From contig NZ_CP032317.1 in NCBI RefSeq assembly GCF_003574965.1, forward strand, positions 3,038,001-3,102,000: DNA of 64,000 nt, read 5' to 3'. The notes under the pieces were generated by a model. That model was given only the letters and a program-made list of their open reading frames with translations, ran no database searches and was not told the DNA's origin. This stretch comes from Hymenobacter oligotrophus. GTDB lineage: Bacteria; Bacteroidota; Bacteroidia; Cytophagales; Hymenobacteraceae. Made by a program: the position numbers and the translations under genes. Each line of letters opens with the position of its first letter. The first letter of the stretch is position 1. This document shows positions 7,671 through 16,330 of this stretch, in pieces.

Positions 7671-9491
7671 GTGAAGAAGTGGCTTACGGTGCTGCTGGGG
7701 CTTTGGTCGCTGGCGGCGGTGGCGCAAACAGGGGTTTCGGAGCCGGAGTTGGCGCAGTGCGATGCGGCCGTGCAACGGTTTTTGCAACGTTGGAAAATAC
7801 CAGGCGCCACGGTGGCCATCAGCCGCCAAGGCAAGCTGGTGTACTCGCGCGGTTTCGGCCACGCCAACCTAGAGCGCACCGAATTAATGCAACCCTCGCA
7901 CTTGCTGCGGGTGGCCAGCGTGTCGAAACCGGTAACGGCCGTAGCCATCATGAAGCTGGTGGAAGACGGCCAAGTGCAGCTCACGCGCAAGGCCTTTGGC
8001 CCCGAGGGCTACCTCAACATGCCCTACTACACCGGCGTAATCGAGGATAAGCGCATTTACGACATTACGGTGCAGCAACTGCTCGAGCACACCGCCGGCT
8101 GGAACCGCAACGCCGGCGTCGACGGCTTCAGCAGCTCCGACCCCATTGATTTTCCGCTGCACGTGGCCGCCGCCATGCAGGTGCCCAACCCCGTGCCCGA
8201 CTCCACGCTGGTGCGCTACCTGCTAAGCAAGGGCCTCAACTTTACGCCCGGCAGCCGCTTTGCCTACTCCAACATCGGCTACATTGTGTTGGGCAAAATC
8301 ATCGAGCGCGTTACGGGCCAGCCCTACGAGGCGTGGGTGCGCCGCCACGTGCTCGAGCCCACCGGCGTGAGCGAAGCCCACCTGGGCCACAACCTGCTGG
8401 CCGACAAGCTGGAGCGCGAGGCCGAGTACTTCAGCAAAGACCTCAAAGAATCGTGCTATGGCACGGGCAAACGCGTGCCCTACCCCTACGGCGGCTGGAA
8501 CCTCGAGGCCATGAACGCCCACGGCGGCTGGCTGTTTTCGGCCCGCGACCTGGTGCGGCTGGTGCTGGCCATCGACGGCTTGCCTACCCGCCCCGATTTG
8601 CTGCTGCCCGCCACCCTCGATACCATGACGACCTCGCACGAGCCCAACCGGCGCTACGCCAAAGGCTGGCTCGTGAACAAGGACCGCACTACGTGGTGGC
8701 ACACCGGCTCGCTCGATGGCACGGCCAGCTGCGTAGTGCGCACGGCCTCGGGCTACACCTGGGCCATTTTGCTTAACGGCCGCTCCACCACCAACCGCTT
8801 CTGGAACGACCTGGAAGAGCTGGGTTGGGAGTGCATCAACGGCACCGCCACTTGGCCGATCCACGATTTGTTTCCGCCGGAGCGGAACGCGCGCAACCTG
8901 CGCGTGGCTAGCCTATGTGTCGGCACAGCCCGCTTGGCCTGGCACAACGGCAACGGCAGCGCCCGCCTGCTGGTGCTGCAAGAAAAAAGCCCCGTGCGCG
9001 ACTTGCCGCAGGACGGCACCAACTACGTAGCCGATGCCTCGTTTGGCCGCGGCGCCATTTTGGGCCACGGCTCGGTGGTGGCCGCCGGCCCCGATAGCAC
9101 CGTAACGGTGCGCGCCCTGCAGCCCGGCAAAACCTACTACGCCCGCCTGGTGGAGTACCACCAAACCGCGGCCACCGGCCAACACCCCGTGTACGCCCTC
9201 GAGGGCAACCCCGTGCTGGAGTTTACCATGCCGGCCGCGCCGGTGGTGGCCAAGAGCAGCAAGGCCGGCAAAGCCGCACTGGCCCGCGCCGGCAAGGCGC
9301 GCGCCAAGCGCGCACCCCAAGCTGTGCGCCTCGCTGCGCCCAACTTCCTGCCCACGGCCGATGCCGAAAGCGCCCAACCGGGCCAGCCGATGCCCGTTTC
9401 GCCGGCCACCGAGCCCCAGTCAGCTTCTTACTGGATTCGTTTGCGCGAAATGAGCCGCGGTTTGCTGAAATGGTTGGGCACCTCGAGCTAA
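7671..9491 (+). CDS. Serine hydrolase, beta-lactamase / PBP4* type, with C-terminal fibronectin-like domain
   Basis: A 606-residue secreted hydrolase of the class C beta-lactamase fold. The GTG at 7671 gives a clean signal peptide (MKKWLTVLLGLWSLAAVAQ); an upstream TTG at 7599 would add 24 residues. The three active-site motifs are intact: SxxK as SVSK (about residue 82), YxN as YSN in FAYSNIGY, and HxG as HTGSLDG. After about residue 400 comes a beta-rich module (LRVASLCVGTARLAW to PVLEFTMP) resembling a fibronectin type III fold, then a Lys/Ala-rich tail. Likely a D-Ala-D-Ala peptidase, esterase or similar; the substrate cannot be read from sequence. Confidence 0.9.
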   Translation: MKKWLTVLLGLWSLAAVAQTGVSEPELAQCDAAVQRFLQRWKIPGATVAISRQGKLVYSRGFGHANLERTELMQPSHLLRVASVSKPVTAVAIMKLVEDGQVQLTRKAFGPEGYLNMPYYTGVIEDKRIYDITVQQLLEHTAGWNRNAGVDGFSSSDPIDFPLHVAAAMQVPNPVPDSTLVRYLLSKGLNFTPGSRFAYSNIGYIVLGKIIERVTGQPYEAWVRRHVLEPTGVSEAHLGHNLLADKLEREAEYFSKDLKESCYGTGKRVPYPYGGWNLEAMNAHGGWLFSARDLVRLVLAIDGLPTRPDLLLPATLDTMTTSHEPNRRYAKGWLVNKDRTTWWHTGSLDGTASCVVRTASGYTWAILLNGRSTTNRFWNDLEELGWECINGTATWPIHDLFPPERNARNLRVASLCVGTARLAWHNGNGSARLLVLQEKSPVRDLPQDGTNYVADASFGRGAILGHGSVVAAGPDSTVTVRALQPGKTYYARLVEYHQTAATGQHPVYALEGNPVLEFTMPAAPVVAKSSKAGKAALARAGKARAKRAPQAVRLAAPNFLPTADAESAQPGQPMPVSPATEPQSASYWIRLREMSRGLLKWLGTSS

Positions 9492-9604
9492 CAAACCACT
9501 AATTCGTGCAACAACCGCTTTATTGTGCAGCTTCATTAGTTGCGTAATAAATTCTTCTGCTAACTTAGCTATCTACCTATACCTCAAGCAGACGCGCAAA
9601 CAGA

Positions 9605-10054
9605 ATGATTAGCTTTTCGGACGAGGTTCTGCAACTGCTGCAAGAAGCAGGATGGTACAAAGGCAGAAGCGTGGATACGAACCGTTATGCGGCTGCCACC
9701 CGGGCCAACAATTGCGCTTGGCAAGAGCCAGCGCAGCGTTTTTTGGCTGAGTTTGGAGGCTTGCTGCTGCGTTTTTTGCGCCGCGACGGCAGCGTTACCA
9801 CCTTGCACTTCAACGTGTCGCAGGCGTTGGCCACCCACAACAGCTCGCAGGTGTTCACCGATTGCATGGCGCGCCTAGGTTCGGAGGGCCTCACGGTGAT
9901 TGGGCAGGCTTACGCCGAAGACCTGGTGCTGCTGATGGACGGCGAAGGCCGCGTGTACGGCGGCGGCTGCGACGACTGCCTGTACCTAATTGCCCACAGC
10001 GGCGAAGAGGCCATCGAAACGATTTGCCTCGATTTGGCCTTCGAAGTGGTTTAG
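9605..10054 (+). CDS. SUKH-3 family immunity-type protein
   Basis: 149 residues, cytoplasmic. It matches the SUKH-3 pattern: an N-terminal LLQEAGWYKGRSVDTNRY, then PAQRFLAEFGGLLLRF, a middle THFNV-type strand, and a C-terminal half with GLTVIGQAYAEDLVLLMDGE followed by GRVYGGGCDDCLYLI and a helix GEEAIETICLDL. SUKH proteins usually neutralise polymorphic toxins. No toxin gene is next to it: the upstream neighbour is a hydrolase and the downstream one a convergent GNAT. Its stop overlaps the GNAT stop by 4 bp. It may be an orphan immunity gene; toxin neutralisation is known for the superfamily, not shown here. Confidence 0.75.
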   Translation: MISFSDEVLQLLQEAGWYKGRSVDTNRYAAATRANNCAWQEPAQRFLAEFGGLLLRFLRRDGSVTTLHFNVSQALATHNSSQVFTDCMARLGSEGLTVIGQAYAEDLVLLMDGEGRVYGGGCDDCLYLIAHSGEEAIETICLDLAFEVV

Positions 10055-10569
10055 CGCCCTGCGGCGTCAAGGCGCTTTTCGTAGCAGTAGAAGCGCAGGC
10101 CCGGCCGGAAAGCCAGCGTGATTTCGCCGGCAAACCGGTAACCCAGCTTCGGGAAAAGCTGTTGCGTGGCCTTATTTTCCGAGTTGGTATTGACGCGCAG
10201 GCTGCGTAGCCCCCACTCAGCGGCCAATTGCTCGGCTTGCTGCAACAAAGCCGCCGCCACGCCCCTACCTTGCACCTCCGGGTCGACGGCCAGGCGGTGC
10301 GTAACCACGGCCGGCTCGGCCGCGTCCCAATCGGCTTGGGCGTATTCGGGGTCTTGGTCGGTGGTGAGGGCCGCCACGCCGGCTACTTGTCCTTCGAGCT
10401 CGGCCACCCACAATTGTTCCCGTTCGATATCGACCCGAAACACGGCTTCGTTGGGGTAATCGGCTTCCCACTGAAAGTTACCGGCCGCCTGCATCAGCGG
10501 TACCACACGGCGCACAATGCGCAGGATGGCAGGCAAATCGGCAGTGGTGGCGCGGCGCAGGTACAGCAT
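10051..10569 (-). CDS. GNAT family N-acetyltransferase
   Basis: A 172-residue acetyl-CoA-dependent acyltransferase. It starts MLYLRRATTADLPAILRIVR, the usual GNAT strand 1/helix 1. The acetyl-CoA pyrophosphate loop is visible as VDPEVQGRGVAAALLQQAEQ (Q/RxxGxG), followed by the C-terminal SLRVNTNSENKATQQLFPKLGYRF, typical of the family. The substrate is unknown. It sits tail-to-tail with the SUKH-3 gene (4-bp overlap) and 41 bp downstream of the MFS gene start on the opposite reading order, so it may be transcribed with neither. Confidence 0.92.
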   Translation of the reverse strand: MLYLRRATTADLPAILRIVRRVVPLMQAAGNFQWEADYPNEAVFRVDIEREQLWVAELEGQVAGVAALTTDQDPEYAQADWDAAEPAVVTHRLAVDPEVQGRGVAAALLQQAEQLAAEWGLRSLRVNTNSENKATQQLFPKLGYRFAGEITLAFRPGLRFYCYEKRLDAAGR

Positions 10570-10610
10570 AAAGGCTTTGGGTGGGTTGGCTTAAGAAAAC
10601 GGGCGCGAAG

Positions 10611-11858
10611 CTACTCAACCAGCACGGGCTCCGCGACTGCGGTTTGCGGTAGGTTTTTGCGCAATGAGCGCCTGGCCAGCCATACGCTAATGGCCGTGAG
10701 CACCGCCCCGGCCAGGAAGGGCGCACCCGGGAAGTACATCGGTGCTTTGGGCCCCGTGAAATATGCAAACAAGTTGGTCATCAGGGGCGGGCCTATCACC
10801 GAGGTAACGCTTACCAAACTGGTGAGGCCGCCTTGCAGCTCGCCCTGTTCGTTGGCGGGTACCTGCGACGAAATCAGCCCTTGCAGCGCCGGGCCGGCAA
10901 TACCACCTAGGCAATACGGCACCAAAAACACGAACATCATCCAGCCTTGGGTGGCAAACGCAAATAGGGCAAAACCCACCGCGTACAAGGTCATGCCCAG
11001 GTAAATGGCGCGTGCGGCCCCCAGGCGCGGATTGATGTACCGAATGAGCACGCCCTGCACCAAGGCCACCATCAGCCCCACGGCACCTAGGGAGTAGCCC
11101 ACCCACGCCTTGTTCCAGCCGAATTTCTCCATGGTGTAGTACGACCACGTGCTTTGCGTGGCGTGGGCCGCGATGTAGATGAACACCAGCGAGCCAACCA
11201 GCCCCAGCACCACCGGGTAGCGCTGCAGCTGCCGCAACGAGCCCACGGGGTTGGCCCGCCGCAGCTCAAAGGGCCGGCGGTTTTCGGGAGCCAGCGACTC
11301 GGGCAGCACCAAGTAGCCGTAGAGCCAGTTGAGGAAAGCCAGCCCGGCCGCCGCCATAAAGGGCACGCGCGGGCCCAGCTCGCCCAGCACCCCGCCTAGC
11401 ACGGGCCCGATGATAAACCCCAGCCCGAACGCAGCGCCCACCATGCCAAAATTTTGCGCCCGCTCCTCGGGCGGGCTCACGTCGGCGATGTAGGCGGTGG
11501 CAGTCGTCATGCTGGCGCCGGTAATCCCTGCGATAAGGCGACCCGCAAACAACCACGCAATGGTGGGCGCAAACACCAGCAGTAGGTAATCGAGCCCGAA
11601 GCCGAACAGCGAAAACAGCAGCACCGGCCGCCGGCCGTACCGATCGGAGAGGTTGCCCAGTACCGGCGAAAACAGAAACTGCATGATGGCAAACGCAAAC
11701 ACCAGCCAGCCGCCGTACTGCGCGGCCTCGCTGATGCTGCCGCCCGTGAGCTGCCGAATCAGATCGGGCAGCACCGGAATGATGATGCCAAACCCGATGA
11801 CATCGATGAGCAGCGTAACGAAGATGAAGCCCAGCGCGGCTTTGCGTTTGTCGGCCAT
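10611..11858 (-). CDS. MFS transporter, TetA-like (TCR/Tet family)
   Basis: A 415-residue, 12-TM drug:H+ antiporter-type permease. The ATG at 11858 ([20 protein letters not shown]) is preferred to a TTG five codons upstream. Seen in order: the N-terminal TM1 with [17 protein letters not shown], motif [20 protein letters not shown] after TM2, motif C-like [19 protein letters not shown] in TM5, a central loop rich in Arg, and a second six-TM half. These are shared by TetA(A-C) and by many Bacteroidota relatives of unknown substrate, so tetracycline export is only one option. No TetR-type regulator is adjacent, unlike classical tetA operons. Confidence 0.9.
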   Translation of the reverse strand: MADKRKAALGFIFVTLLIDVIGFGIIIPVLPDLIRQLTGGSISEAAQYGGWLVFAFAIMQFLFSPVLGNLSDRYGRRPVLLFSLFGFGLDYLLLVFAPTIAWLFAGRLIAGITGASMTTATAYIADVSPPEERAQNFGMVGAAFGLGFIIGPVLGGVLGELGPRVPFMAAAGLAFLNWLYGYLVLPESLAPENRRPFELRRANPVGSLRQLQRYPVVLGLVGSLVFIYIAAHATQSTWSYYTMEKFGWNKAWVGYSLGAVGLMVALVQGVLIRYINPRLGAARAIYLGMTLYAVGFALFAFATQGWMMFVFLVPYCLGGIAGPALQGLISSQVPANEQGELQGGLTSLVSVTSVIGPPLMTNLFAYFTGPKAPMYFPGAPFLAGAVLTAISVWLARRSLRKNLPQTAVAEPVLVE

Positions 11859-12042
11859 AACAGGGAAGTACAACTAGGTTGGGGTGCGCTGGTTTGGCTG
11901 AGCCCTAGGTGGTTGGCGGCCACGGGGCTGGCAGCAAGGCAGCGGGCCGTAAAAGTAAGCCGCTGCCAAGCGCCAAGCATCAGCCTGCGTTATTACTTTG
12001 GCGCAACCGCTGTGCTTGGCGGCTTAACCAACTCACTCCTCT

Positions 12043-12405
12043 ATGTTTCAAGGACTACGCACGGTGGTGTACCCCGTGGGCAACCTGGCCCGGGCCAAAG
12101 AATGGTACAGCCAAGCGCTGGGCCAACCGCCTTATTTCGACGAGCCGTTTTATGTGGGATACAACGTGGGCGGCTACGAGCTGGGTCTCGACCCCGACGG
12201 CCCCGTGGCCGGCCAATCGGGGCCCGTGGCTTACTGGGGCGTGGCCGATGCTGCCGCGGCCTACCAACGCCTGCTCGACCTAGGTGCCCATGCGCACGAG
12301 CCCGTGCGCGACGTCGGCAGCGGCGTTTGGGTGGGCACCGTGCAAGACCCATTCGGCAACTTGTTCGGAATCATTGAGAACCCGCACTTTAGTCTTCCGG
12401 CTTAG
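12043..12405 (+). CDS. VOC (glyoxalase/bleomycin resistance) family protein
   Basis: A 120-residue single VOC module with the paired beta-alpha-beta-beta-beta arrangement: LRTVVYPVGNLARAKEWYSQ, then FYVGYNVGGYELGLDPDG, and a second half AYWGVADAAAAYQRLLDLGA ending in VQDPFGNLFGIIENP. Candidate metal ligands include the final Glu in IIEN and an acidic residue in strand 1, but the usual first His is absent. Probable cytosolic enzyme or binding protein of unknown substrate. Upstream at 11991-11999 there is a weak TTACTTTG promoter-like sequence. The gene is divergent from the MFS exporter. Confidence 0.88.
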   Translation: MFQGLRTVVYPVGNLARAKEWYSQALGQPPYFDEPFYVGYNVGGYELGLDPDGPVAGQSGPVAYWGVADAAAAYQRLLDLGAHAHEPVRDVGSGVWVGTVQDPFGNLFGIIENPHFSLPA

Positions 12406-12585
12406 GCGTTGCTGACGCGCCGGCAGCATGGCTTCCGTCGACTTGTACCTGCGGGCTGACATCGTGGCATTATTTTTTGTTTGGAAAGCACTTTGTTCAG
12501 AACAAAACAACTGCTTCGGCGGTACTCAAGCCTCCGGTCCGAAGTTCCAATGTTGTCTTCTTTTCAACCCAAAACGCTAAGTACC

Positions 12586-13341
12586 ATGGCTATACAACGT
12601 TATTCCGACTCGTTCGGCGACATGACGCCGCAGAGCTTCTCGTCGATGCTGGATCGTTTCTTCAGCGACTCGCTGAACACGCGCGGCCGCCTCAGCGCGT
12701 TTGTGCCGCACGTGGATGCGTACGAAACTGAGCGTGGCTACGAAATCGAGGCCTCGCTGCCGGGCATGAAGCGCGAAGACATCAGGGTTGAGTTTCAGCA
12801 GGGCCGGTTGTCGATTTCGGGCGAGCGGCGCATGCAAAACGAGCGCAACGACCGCCGCTACCACCTGATGGAAAGCCAATACGGCTCGTTTCAGCGCACG
12901 TTTCAGCTGCCCGATGTAGCCAATGGCCAAGGCATCGAAGCAACTTTTGAAGACGGTGTGCTGCGCATCAGCGTGCCCAAGGACCAGCAGAAAACCATGC
13001 GCCACCGGGTCGAAATTCGCGGGGGCCAGCAGCAGCAAAACAACCTGCAAACCGGCCAGGTGTCGGGCCGCATGGGCCAGCAAGCCGCCGATATTCGGGT
13101 GGAAGAAGGCCACAGCCAAGGCCAAGGCGCGCAGCAAGCGCAACCCAGCCGCGCGTACGAAGGTGCTACGGCCGCTGCGGGCACAAGCCCCAGCGGCAGC
13201 GCGCCGCAAACCCCCAGCATGAGCAGCCAGGGCAGCAACTCTGGCTCCTGGACCAACGCCAGCTCGGCCGCGGATAGCTACGGCGACGGCCACCCCGACG
13301 ACGGCGCCGGCTCGATGCGCGGCTCGGGCGTGGGCTCTTGA
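12586..13341 (+). CDS. Hsp20/alpha-crystallin small heat-shock protein with long low-complexity tail
   Basis: 251 residues. The ATG at 12586 (MAIQRYSDSFGDMTPQSFSS) fits sHsp N-termini; an in-frame start at 12550 is possible. The alpha-crystallin domain runs about residues 40-140, with PHVDAYETERGYEIEASLPG, the GRLSISGERR strand and the family signature FEDGVLRISVPK. A normal sHsp would end soon after; here about 110 further residues follow, rich in Gln, Ser, Gly and Ala, and probably disordered. sHsps bind unfolding proteins without ATP. It is followed by a very strong palindromic terminator. Another Hsp20-like gene (14298) and cbpA (17817) lie nearby. Confidence 0.92.
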   Translation: MAIQRYSDSFGDMTPQSFSSMLDRFFSDSLNTRGRLSAFVPHVDAYETERGYEIEASLPGMKREDIRVEFQQGRLSISGERRMQNERNDRRYHLMESQYGSFQRTFQLPDVANGQGIEATFEDGVLRISVPKDQQKTMRHRVEIRGGQQQQNNLQTGQVSGRMGQQAADIRVEEGHSQGQGAQQAQPSRAYEGATAAAGTSPSGSAPQTPSMSSQGSNSGSWTNASSAADSYGDGHPDDGAGSMRGSGVGS

Positions 13342-13356
13342 TGTGGTACCGAAGCC

Positions 13357-13404
13357 AACAAACACGGGGGCTTGCTTCGGCCGAAGCAAGCCCCCGTGTT
13401 TGTT
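13357..13404. terminator. Perfect 24-bp-arm bidirectional terminator
   Basis: A perfect palindrome with arms 13357-13380 and 13381-13404 and no unpaired loop. It lies between convergent hsp20 (ending 13341) and the minus-strand gene whose stop is at 13403. The arms start AACAAACACGGGGG, so neither side gives a long U tract. Confidence 0.85.
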
Positions 13405-14104
13405 AGGTAGTGGGGTCGGGCGTGGGGCTGTGCTCTACCGACTGCCCATCGGCCGCCGGACCTAGGGCCGCCAGGGTAATGGGGCCCGGCGTAACCAGCC
13501 GCAGGGCGGCGGGCAGCCCCACGTCGAGCAGGTCTTGCACCAGGCCCTCGCCGGCGGCTTCGGGGGTGTAGGTATCAACGGTGGTGGCCACCACGGTTAC
13601 GGGCCGCTCGGGCAAGCTCACCAGCGTAGCGCGGCGGTCGAAATCGGGCGGAAACACGCCGGCGTACAAAATCAGCCGCTCGTAGTTGAAGCGGTTGCCG
13701 CTTAGCCAGCGACAAGCCGCGGCGGCGCCTTGCCCGTAGCCCAGCACCGTGCAGCTAACATCGGGCGGACATTGGGCCAAAATGTGCTCGGCCAACGCAT
13801 CGAGGTAAGCCGTAAGGTCGGTCAGGTCCGGCAGCAGGTCGCCACTGCCCGGCGCCAGCCACGCCGCGGCCAGGTGCGGTACTTCGGCCAGGCTGTTGCC
13901 GGGCACGGTGTAGCGCGAGAGGCCTTCGGGCAATACCAGCAGCCGTTCGGGCGCTTCGATGGGGGCCAGCTGGGCCGCCAGGTCGGTTACCGATTGGTCG
14001 GCATCGTGCAGGCAAAACCATACGCTTCGGATGCCCGGCCCCGGCTCGCCCGACAGGGCGTAGCGAGCCGTGCGGGTGGTGGCAAAATCGTGGAGAGGCA
14101 GCAT
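13403..14104 (-). CDS. Alpha/beta-hydrolase-fold protein lacking the nucleophile (probable pseudoenzyme)
   Basis: 233 residues from the ATG at 14104 (MLPLHDFATTRTARYALSGE); an upstream GTG at 14230 adds 42 poor residues. It resembles the phospholipase/carboxylesterase (YpfH-like) branch: strand IRSVWFCLHDADQ, VLPEGLSRYTV, then VLGYGQGAAAACRWL, which is the nucleophile elbow. The usual GxSxG (GFSQG) is GYGQG here, so Ser is replaced by Gly124 (codon GGG at 13733-13735). The C-terminal His motif normally reading G-H-x-I is PGPITL. Both changes argue against hydrolysis; a binding or scaffold role is inference. The frame is intact and composition normal, so it is not an obvious dying gene. Confidence 0.75.
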   Translation of the reverse strand: MLPLHDFATTRTARYALSGEPGPGIRSVWFCLHDADQSVTDLAAQLAPIEAPERLLVLPEGLSRYTVPGNSLAEVPHLAAAWLAPGSGDLLPDLTDLTAYLDALAEHILAQCPPDVSCTVLGYGQGAAAACRWLSGNRFNYERLILYAGVFPPDFDRRATLVSLPERPVTVVATTVDTYTPEAAGEGLVQDLLDVGLPAALRLVTPGPITLAALGPAADGQSVEHSPTPDPTT

Positions 14105-14297
14105 AACGGACACGGATTGGGTGGGCCTAAGCCTATACGCATGCCCGGGGTTTTGGCTGCCAAGCTGGCGCAAAGGCGGCAGCACCAGCCTGCCAAACTC
14201 GGCCAATGTGGCAAGCCAATTACTCGGCACGCATACATTTAGGGTTGGTACATGTTTTGCCTATAACCCTCTGACAAACAGAAGGACGACTGATACC

Positions 14298-14681
14298 ATG
14301 AAGCTCATAAGCCAACAATTTCTGCACAACATAGCCCCCCAGCTCGACCTGCTTAATACCCTGGGCGGTGGGGTAGCGCAGGCGCAGGTAAGCATGCACA
14401 AGCGCGAGCAGGGCGTGGTTATTCGGGTGTCGGCTCCGAGCGTACAACCCGATACGTTCCGCCTGGTGCTCAACGACAATACCCTGAGCGTATTTGCCGA
14501 GTACCGCCACCACCCCGACGACAAGCTGGCCGCGCCGCTGTTCGTGCAGGTGTTCGATTTGCCCGATACCCTCGATGTTGCCCGCATCGACGCGGTGCAC
14601 CACAACGGCGAGTTGCGCGTGCGCATCCCGTACCAGGACCCCGCCAACCGCTACCGCGAAATCAACATCAAGCGCCGCTAA
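14298..14681 (+). CDS. Hsp20-like (alpha-crystallin domain) protein, divergent
   Basis: A 127-residue protein from the ATG at 14298 (MKLISQQFLHNIAPQLDLLN). The sHsp beta-sandwich is recognisable: VVIRVSAPSVQPDTFRLVLN, LSVFAEYR, FVQVFDLPDTLDVARIDAVH, and NGELRVRIPY, which corresponds to the sHsp signature NGxLxIxIP. It lacks an IXI tail. It is much shorter and more divergent than the Hsp20 at 12586. Role: ATP-independent holdase, inferred from the fold. A terminator with a T run follows at 14744-14770. Confidence 0.8.
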   Translation: MKLISQQFLHNIAPQLDLLNTLGGGVAQAQVSMHKREQGVVIRVSAPSVQPDTFRLVLNDNTLSVFAEYRHHPDDKLAAPLFVQVFDLPDTLDVARIDAVHHNGELRVRIPYQDPANRYREINIKRR

Positions 14682-14743
14682 GCCAGGCTTGGCTCTTCAT
14701 TGCTTTCTATAACGTCGGGACCGACCGACACCCATGGTTTCAC

Positions 14744-14770
14744 AGCCACTGCCAGCCGCAGTGGCTTTTT
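14744..14770 (+). terminator. Intrinsic terminator after the Hsp20-like gene
   Basis: Arms AGCCACTGC (14744-14752) and GCAGTGGCT (14758-14766) with a 5-nt loop, followed by TTTTT. A classic rho-independent form on the plus strand. Confidence 0.85.
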
Positions 14771-14820
14771 CGTTGTTGGGGTTCGGCGGTCAGCGTTTTT
14801 GCTCACGCTGGTTTACACCT

Positions 14821-14954
14821 GTCATCCTGAGGCGTGAGCCGAAGGACCTTCTCACGCGTACTGACATCGGATAGCTTACACTCCCCCTCTCTTTTGGATA
14901 GGGGACCGGGGGGGGGTGAGGTCCTGATGAGAGAAGGTCCTTCGGCTCAGGATG
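14821..14954. repeat. Composite long inverted repeat, copy 2
   Basis: Same build as 4450-4582: outer GTCATCCTGAG facing CTCAGGATG, then GAAGGACCTT facing AAGGTCCTTC, with a CCCCCTCTC block and a G-rich block (9 consecutive G at about 14908-14916) in the middle. The surrounding gap (14682-15036) holds no gene. Confidence 0.75.
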
Positions 14955-15036
14955 TCGATAGTTTCACGCCAGATGTTCCGGCAAGCTTGACAGCACGATT
15001 CGGCGAAGCCAACAATTACCCACGAACAACCTCCTG

Positions 15037-15366
15037 CTACCCAAACAACGGCCAGAGCAAGAAGAACATGGTTACCAGCGAGAGCAGAAACCAGCGCATA
15101 ATTTGGCCGCGGTGCTGGCGCGGCAGCATGTTGCTGAGCATCAGCAGAGCCGCAACCATAAGGGCGAGGTGCAGCAGCAAAAACGCCGTGGTTTTAACCC
15201 AGTTGCGCACAATGGTGTTTTCGGGCTGAAGCTGGTTGCTCTCGCCCAGGCCCGATACTACCCAGCTGATGAGGAAATACGACACCGCCTCGAAGGCCAC
15301 AAAGCCCGCTAAACCAATAAGAAAGGCCTTGGAGCCAGCAGATTCGGGTTGTACGTCGGTAGCCAT
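15037..15366 (-). CDS. Small three-TM membrane protein
   Basis: 109 residues from the ATG at 15366 (MATDVQPESAGSKAFLIGLA). Three hydrophobic spans are clear: AFLIGLAGFVAFEAVSYFLI, TTAFLLLHLALMVAALLML and MRWFLLSLVTMFFLLWPLFG, the last ending at the C-terminus. A short hydrophilic loop (GLGESNQLQPENTIVRNWVK) joins the first two. I do not recognise a family. It is divergent from the GH25 gene at 15479. Inner-membrane location is inferred. Confidence 0.75.
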   Translation of the reverse strand: MATDVQPESAGSKAFLIGLAGFVAFEAVSYFLISWVVSGLGESNQLQPENTIVRNWVKTTAFLLLHLALMVAALLMLSNMLPRQHRGQIMRWFLLSLVTMFFLLWPLFG

Positions 15367-15478
15367 AGCGCCAAGATAGCAGCCGCGGGCCAATGCGCAC
15401 CTAGGGCAATTGCCGCTGCCCCGGGGCACGAGTTACGCACCGGTTGGCGTTATCTTCGCTCTTAGCTCCGCTTTGCTT

Positions 15479-16327
15479 ATGCCCCGTACCCGACGTCCTG
15501 TGCCTGTTTCGCCCCGGCGCCGCCCGGCTCCGAAGCGCCGCGCGTGGCTGCCGGCCGTGCTGCTTGCGCTGTTGCTGGTGCTGCTGGGCTCGGGCGCGTT
15601 TTACTGGCACTACCGCCGCCAGATACACCGCTACGCCCGCCGGGCTTGGGCTTCTTTCACGGCCGAGCAGCTAACGGGCCGCGAAAAAACTCCCTTGCTC
15701 TCGGGCTACTCGGTGCACGGCATCGATGTGTCGTCGTACCAGGGGCGCGTTGATTGGGAAGAAGTTTCGCGCCACAACGTGCGGTTTGCGTTCATCAAAG
15801 CCACCGAAGGCGTAAGCCTGCGCGACCGGCGCTTCCAAAAAAACTGGGGCGGTGCCAAGCGGGCGGGCATTGTGCGCGGCGCCTACCACTACTTTCAGCC
15901 CAACTACGACGGCACCGACCAAGCCAACCTGTTTGTGCGCACCGTGCCCCTAGGTACCGGCGACCTGCCGCCCGTGCTCGACGTGGAGCACCCCGAGTTT
16001 CACGACGTGGCCGTGATGCGCCGCAACGTGGCTACGTGGCTGCGCCTGGTGGAGCGGCACTACGGCGTGCGCCCCATTTTGTACTCCAACTACAGTTTTT
16101 ACAAGCGCTACTTAGCCGGCCACTTCGATAAGTACCCGCTGTGGCTGGCGCACTACGAGGTGGAGCGCCCCTCGCTGCCGCGCGATAAATGGATTATCTG
16201 GCAGCACTCCGACGAGGCGTACGTGCCAGGCATCCGCGGCGCCGTCGATTTCAACGTGTACCAAGGCAGCTACGAGCAATTACTATTGCTGCGCATACCC
16301 CCAAATGCAGCTGCCCGAGCCAATTAG
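15479..16327 (+). CDS. Glycoside hydrolase family 25 muramidase, membrane anchored
   Basis: 282 residues from the ATG at 15479. A basic N-terminus and one TM helix (about residues 23-40) are followed by a GH25 catalytic domain (about 75-275). GH25 lysozymes cleave the beta-1,4 bond between MurNAc and GlcNAc. The catalytic pattern is present: GIDVSSYQG (D83), then LDVE (D168 and E170), with FAFIKATEG, GAYHYF and WIIWQHS in the expected places. A type II membrane orientation (catalytic part in the periplasm) is inferred. A promoter-like TATCTTCG lies 21 bp before the start. Possible role: cell-wall remodelling together with the RlpA-like protein downstream. Confidence 0.95.
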   Translation: MPRTRRPVPVSPRRRPAPKRRAWLPAVLLALLLVLLGSGAFYWHYRRQIHRYARRAWASFTAEQLTGREKTPLLSGYSVHGIDVSSYQGRVDWEEVSRHNVRFAFIKATEGVSLRDRRFQKNWGGAKRAGIVRGAYHYFQPNYDGTDQANLFVRTVPLGTGDLPPVLDVEHPEFHDVAVMRRNVATWLRLVERHYGVRPILYSNYSFYKRYLAGHFDKYPLWLAHYEVERPSLPRDKWIIWQHSDEAYVPGIRGAVDFNVYQGSYEQLLLLRIPPNAAARAN

Positions 16328-16330
16328 CGC

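Noticed and set aside
10611-11858. Calling the MFS gene a tetracycline-resistance determinant
   Set aside because: Only family-level motifs are visible; there is no TetR partner or mobile context, so the substrate is left open.
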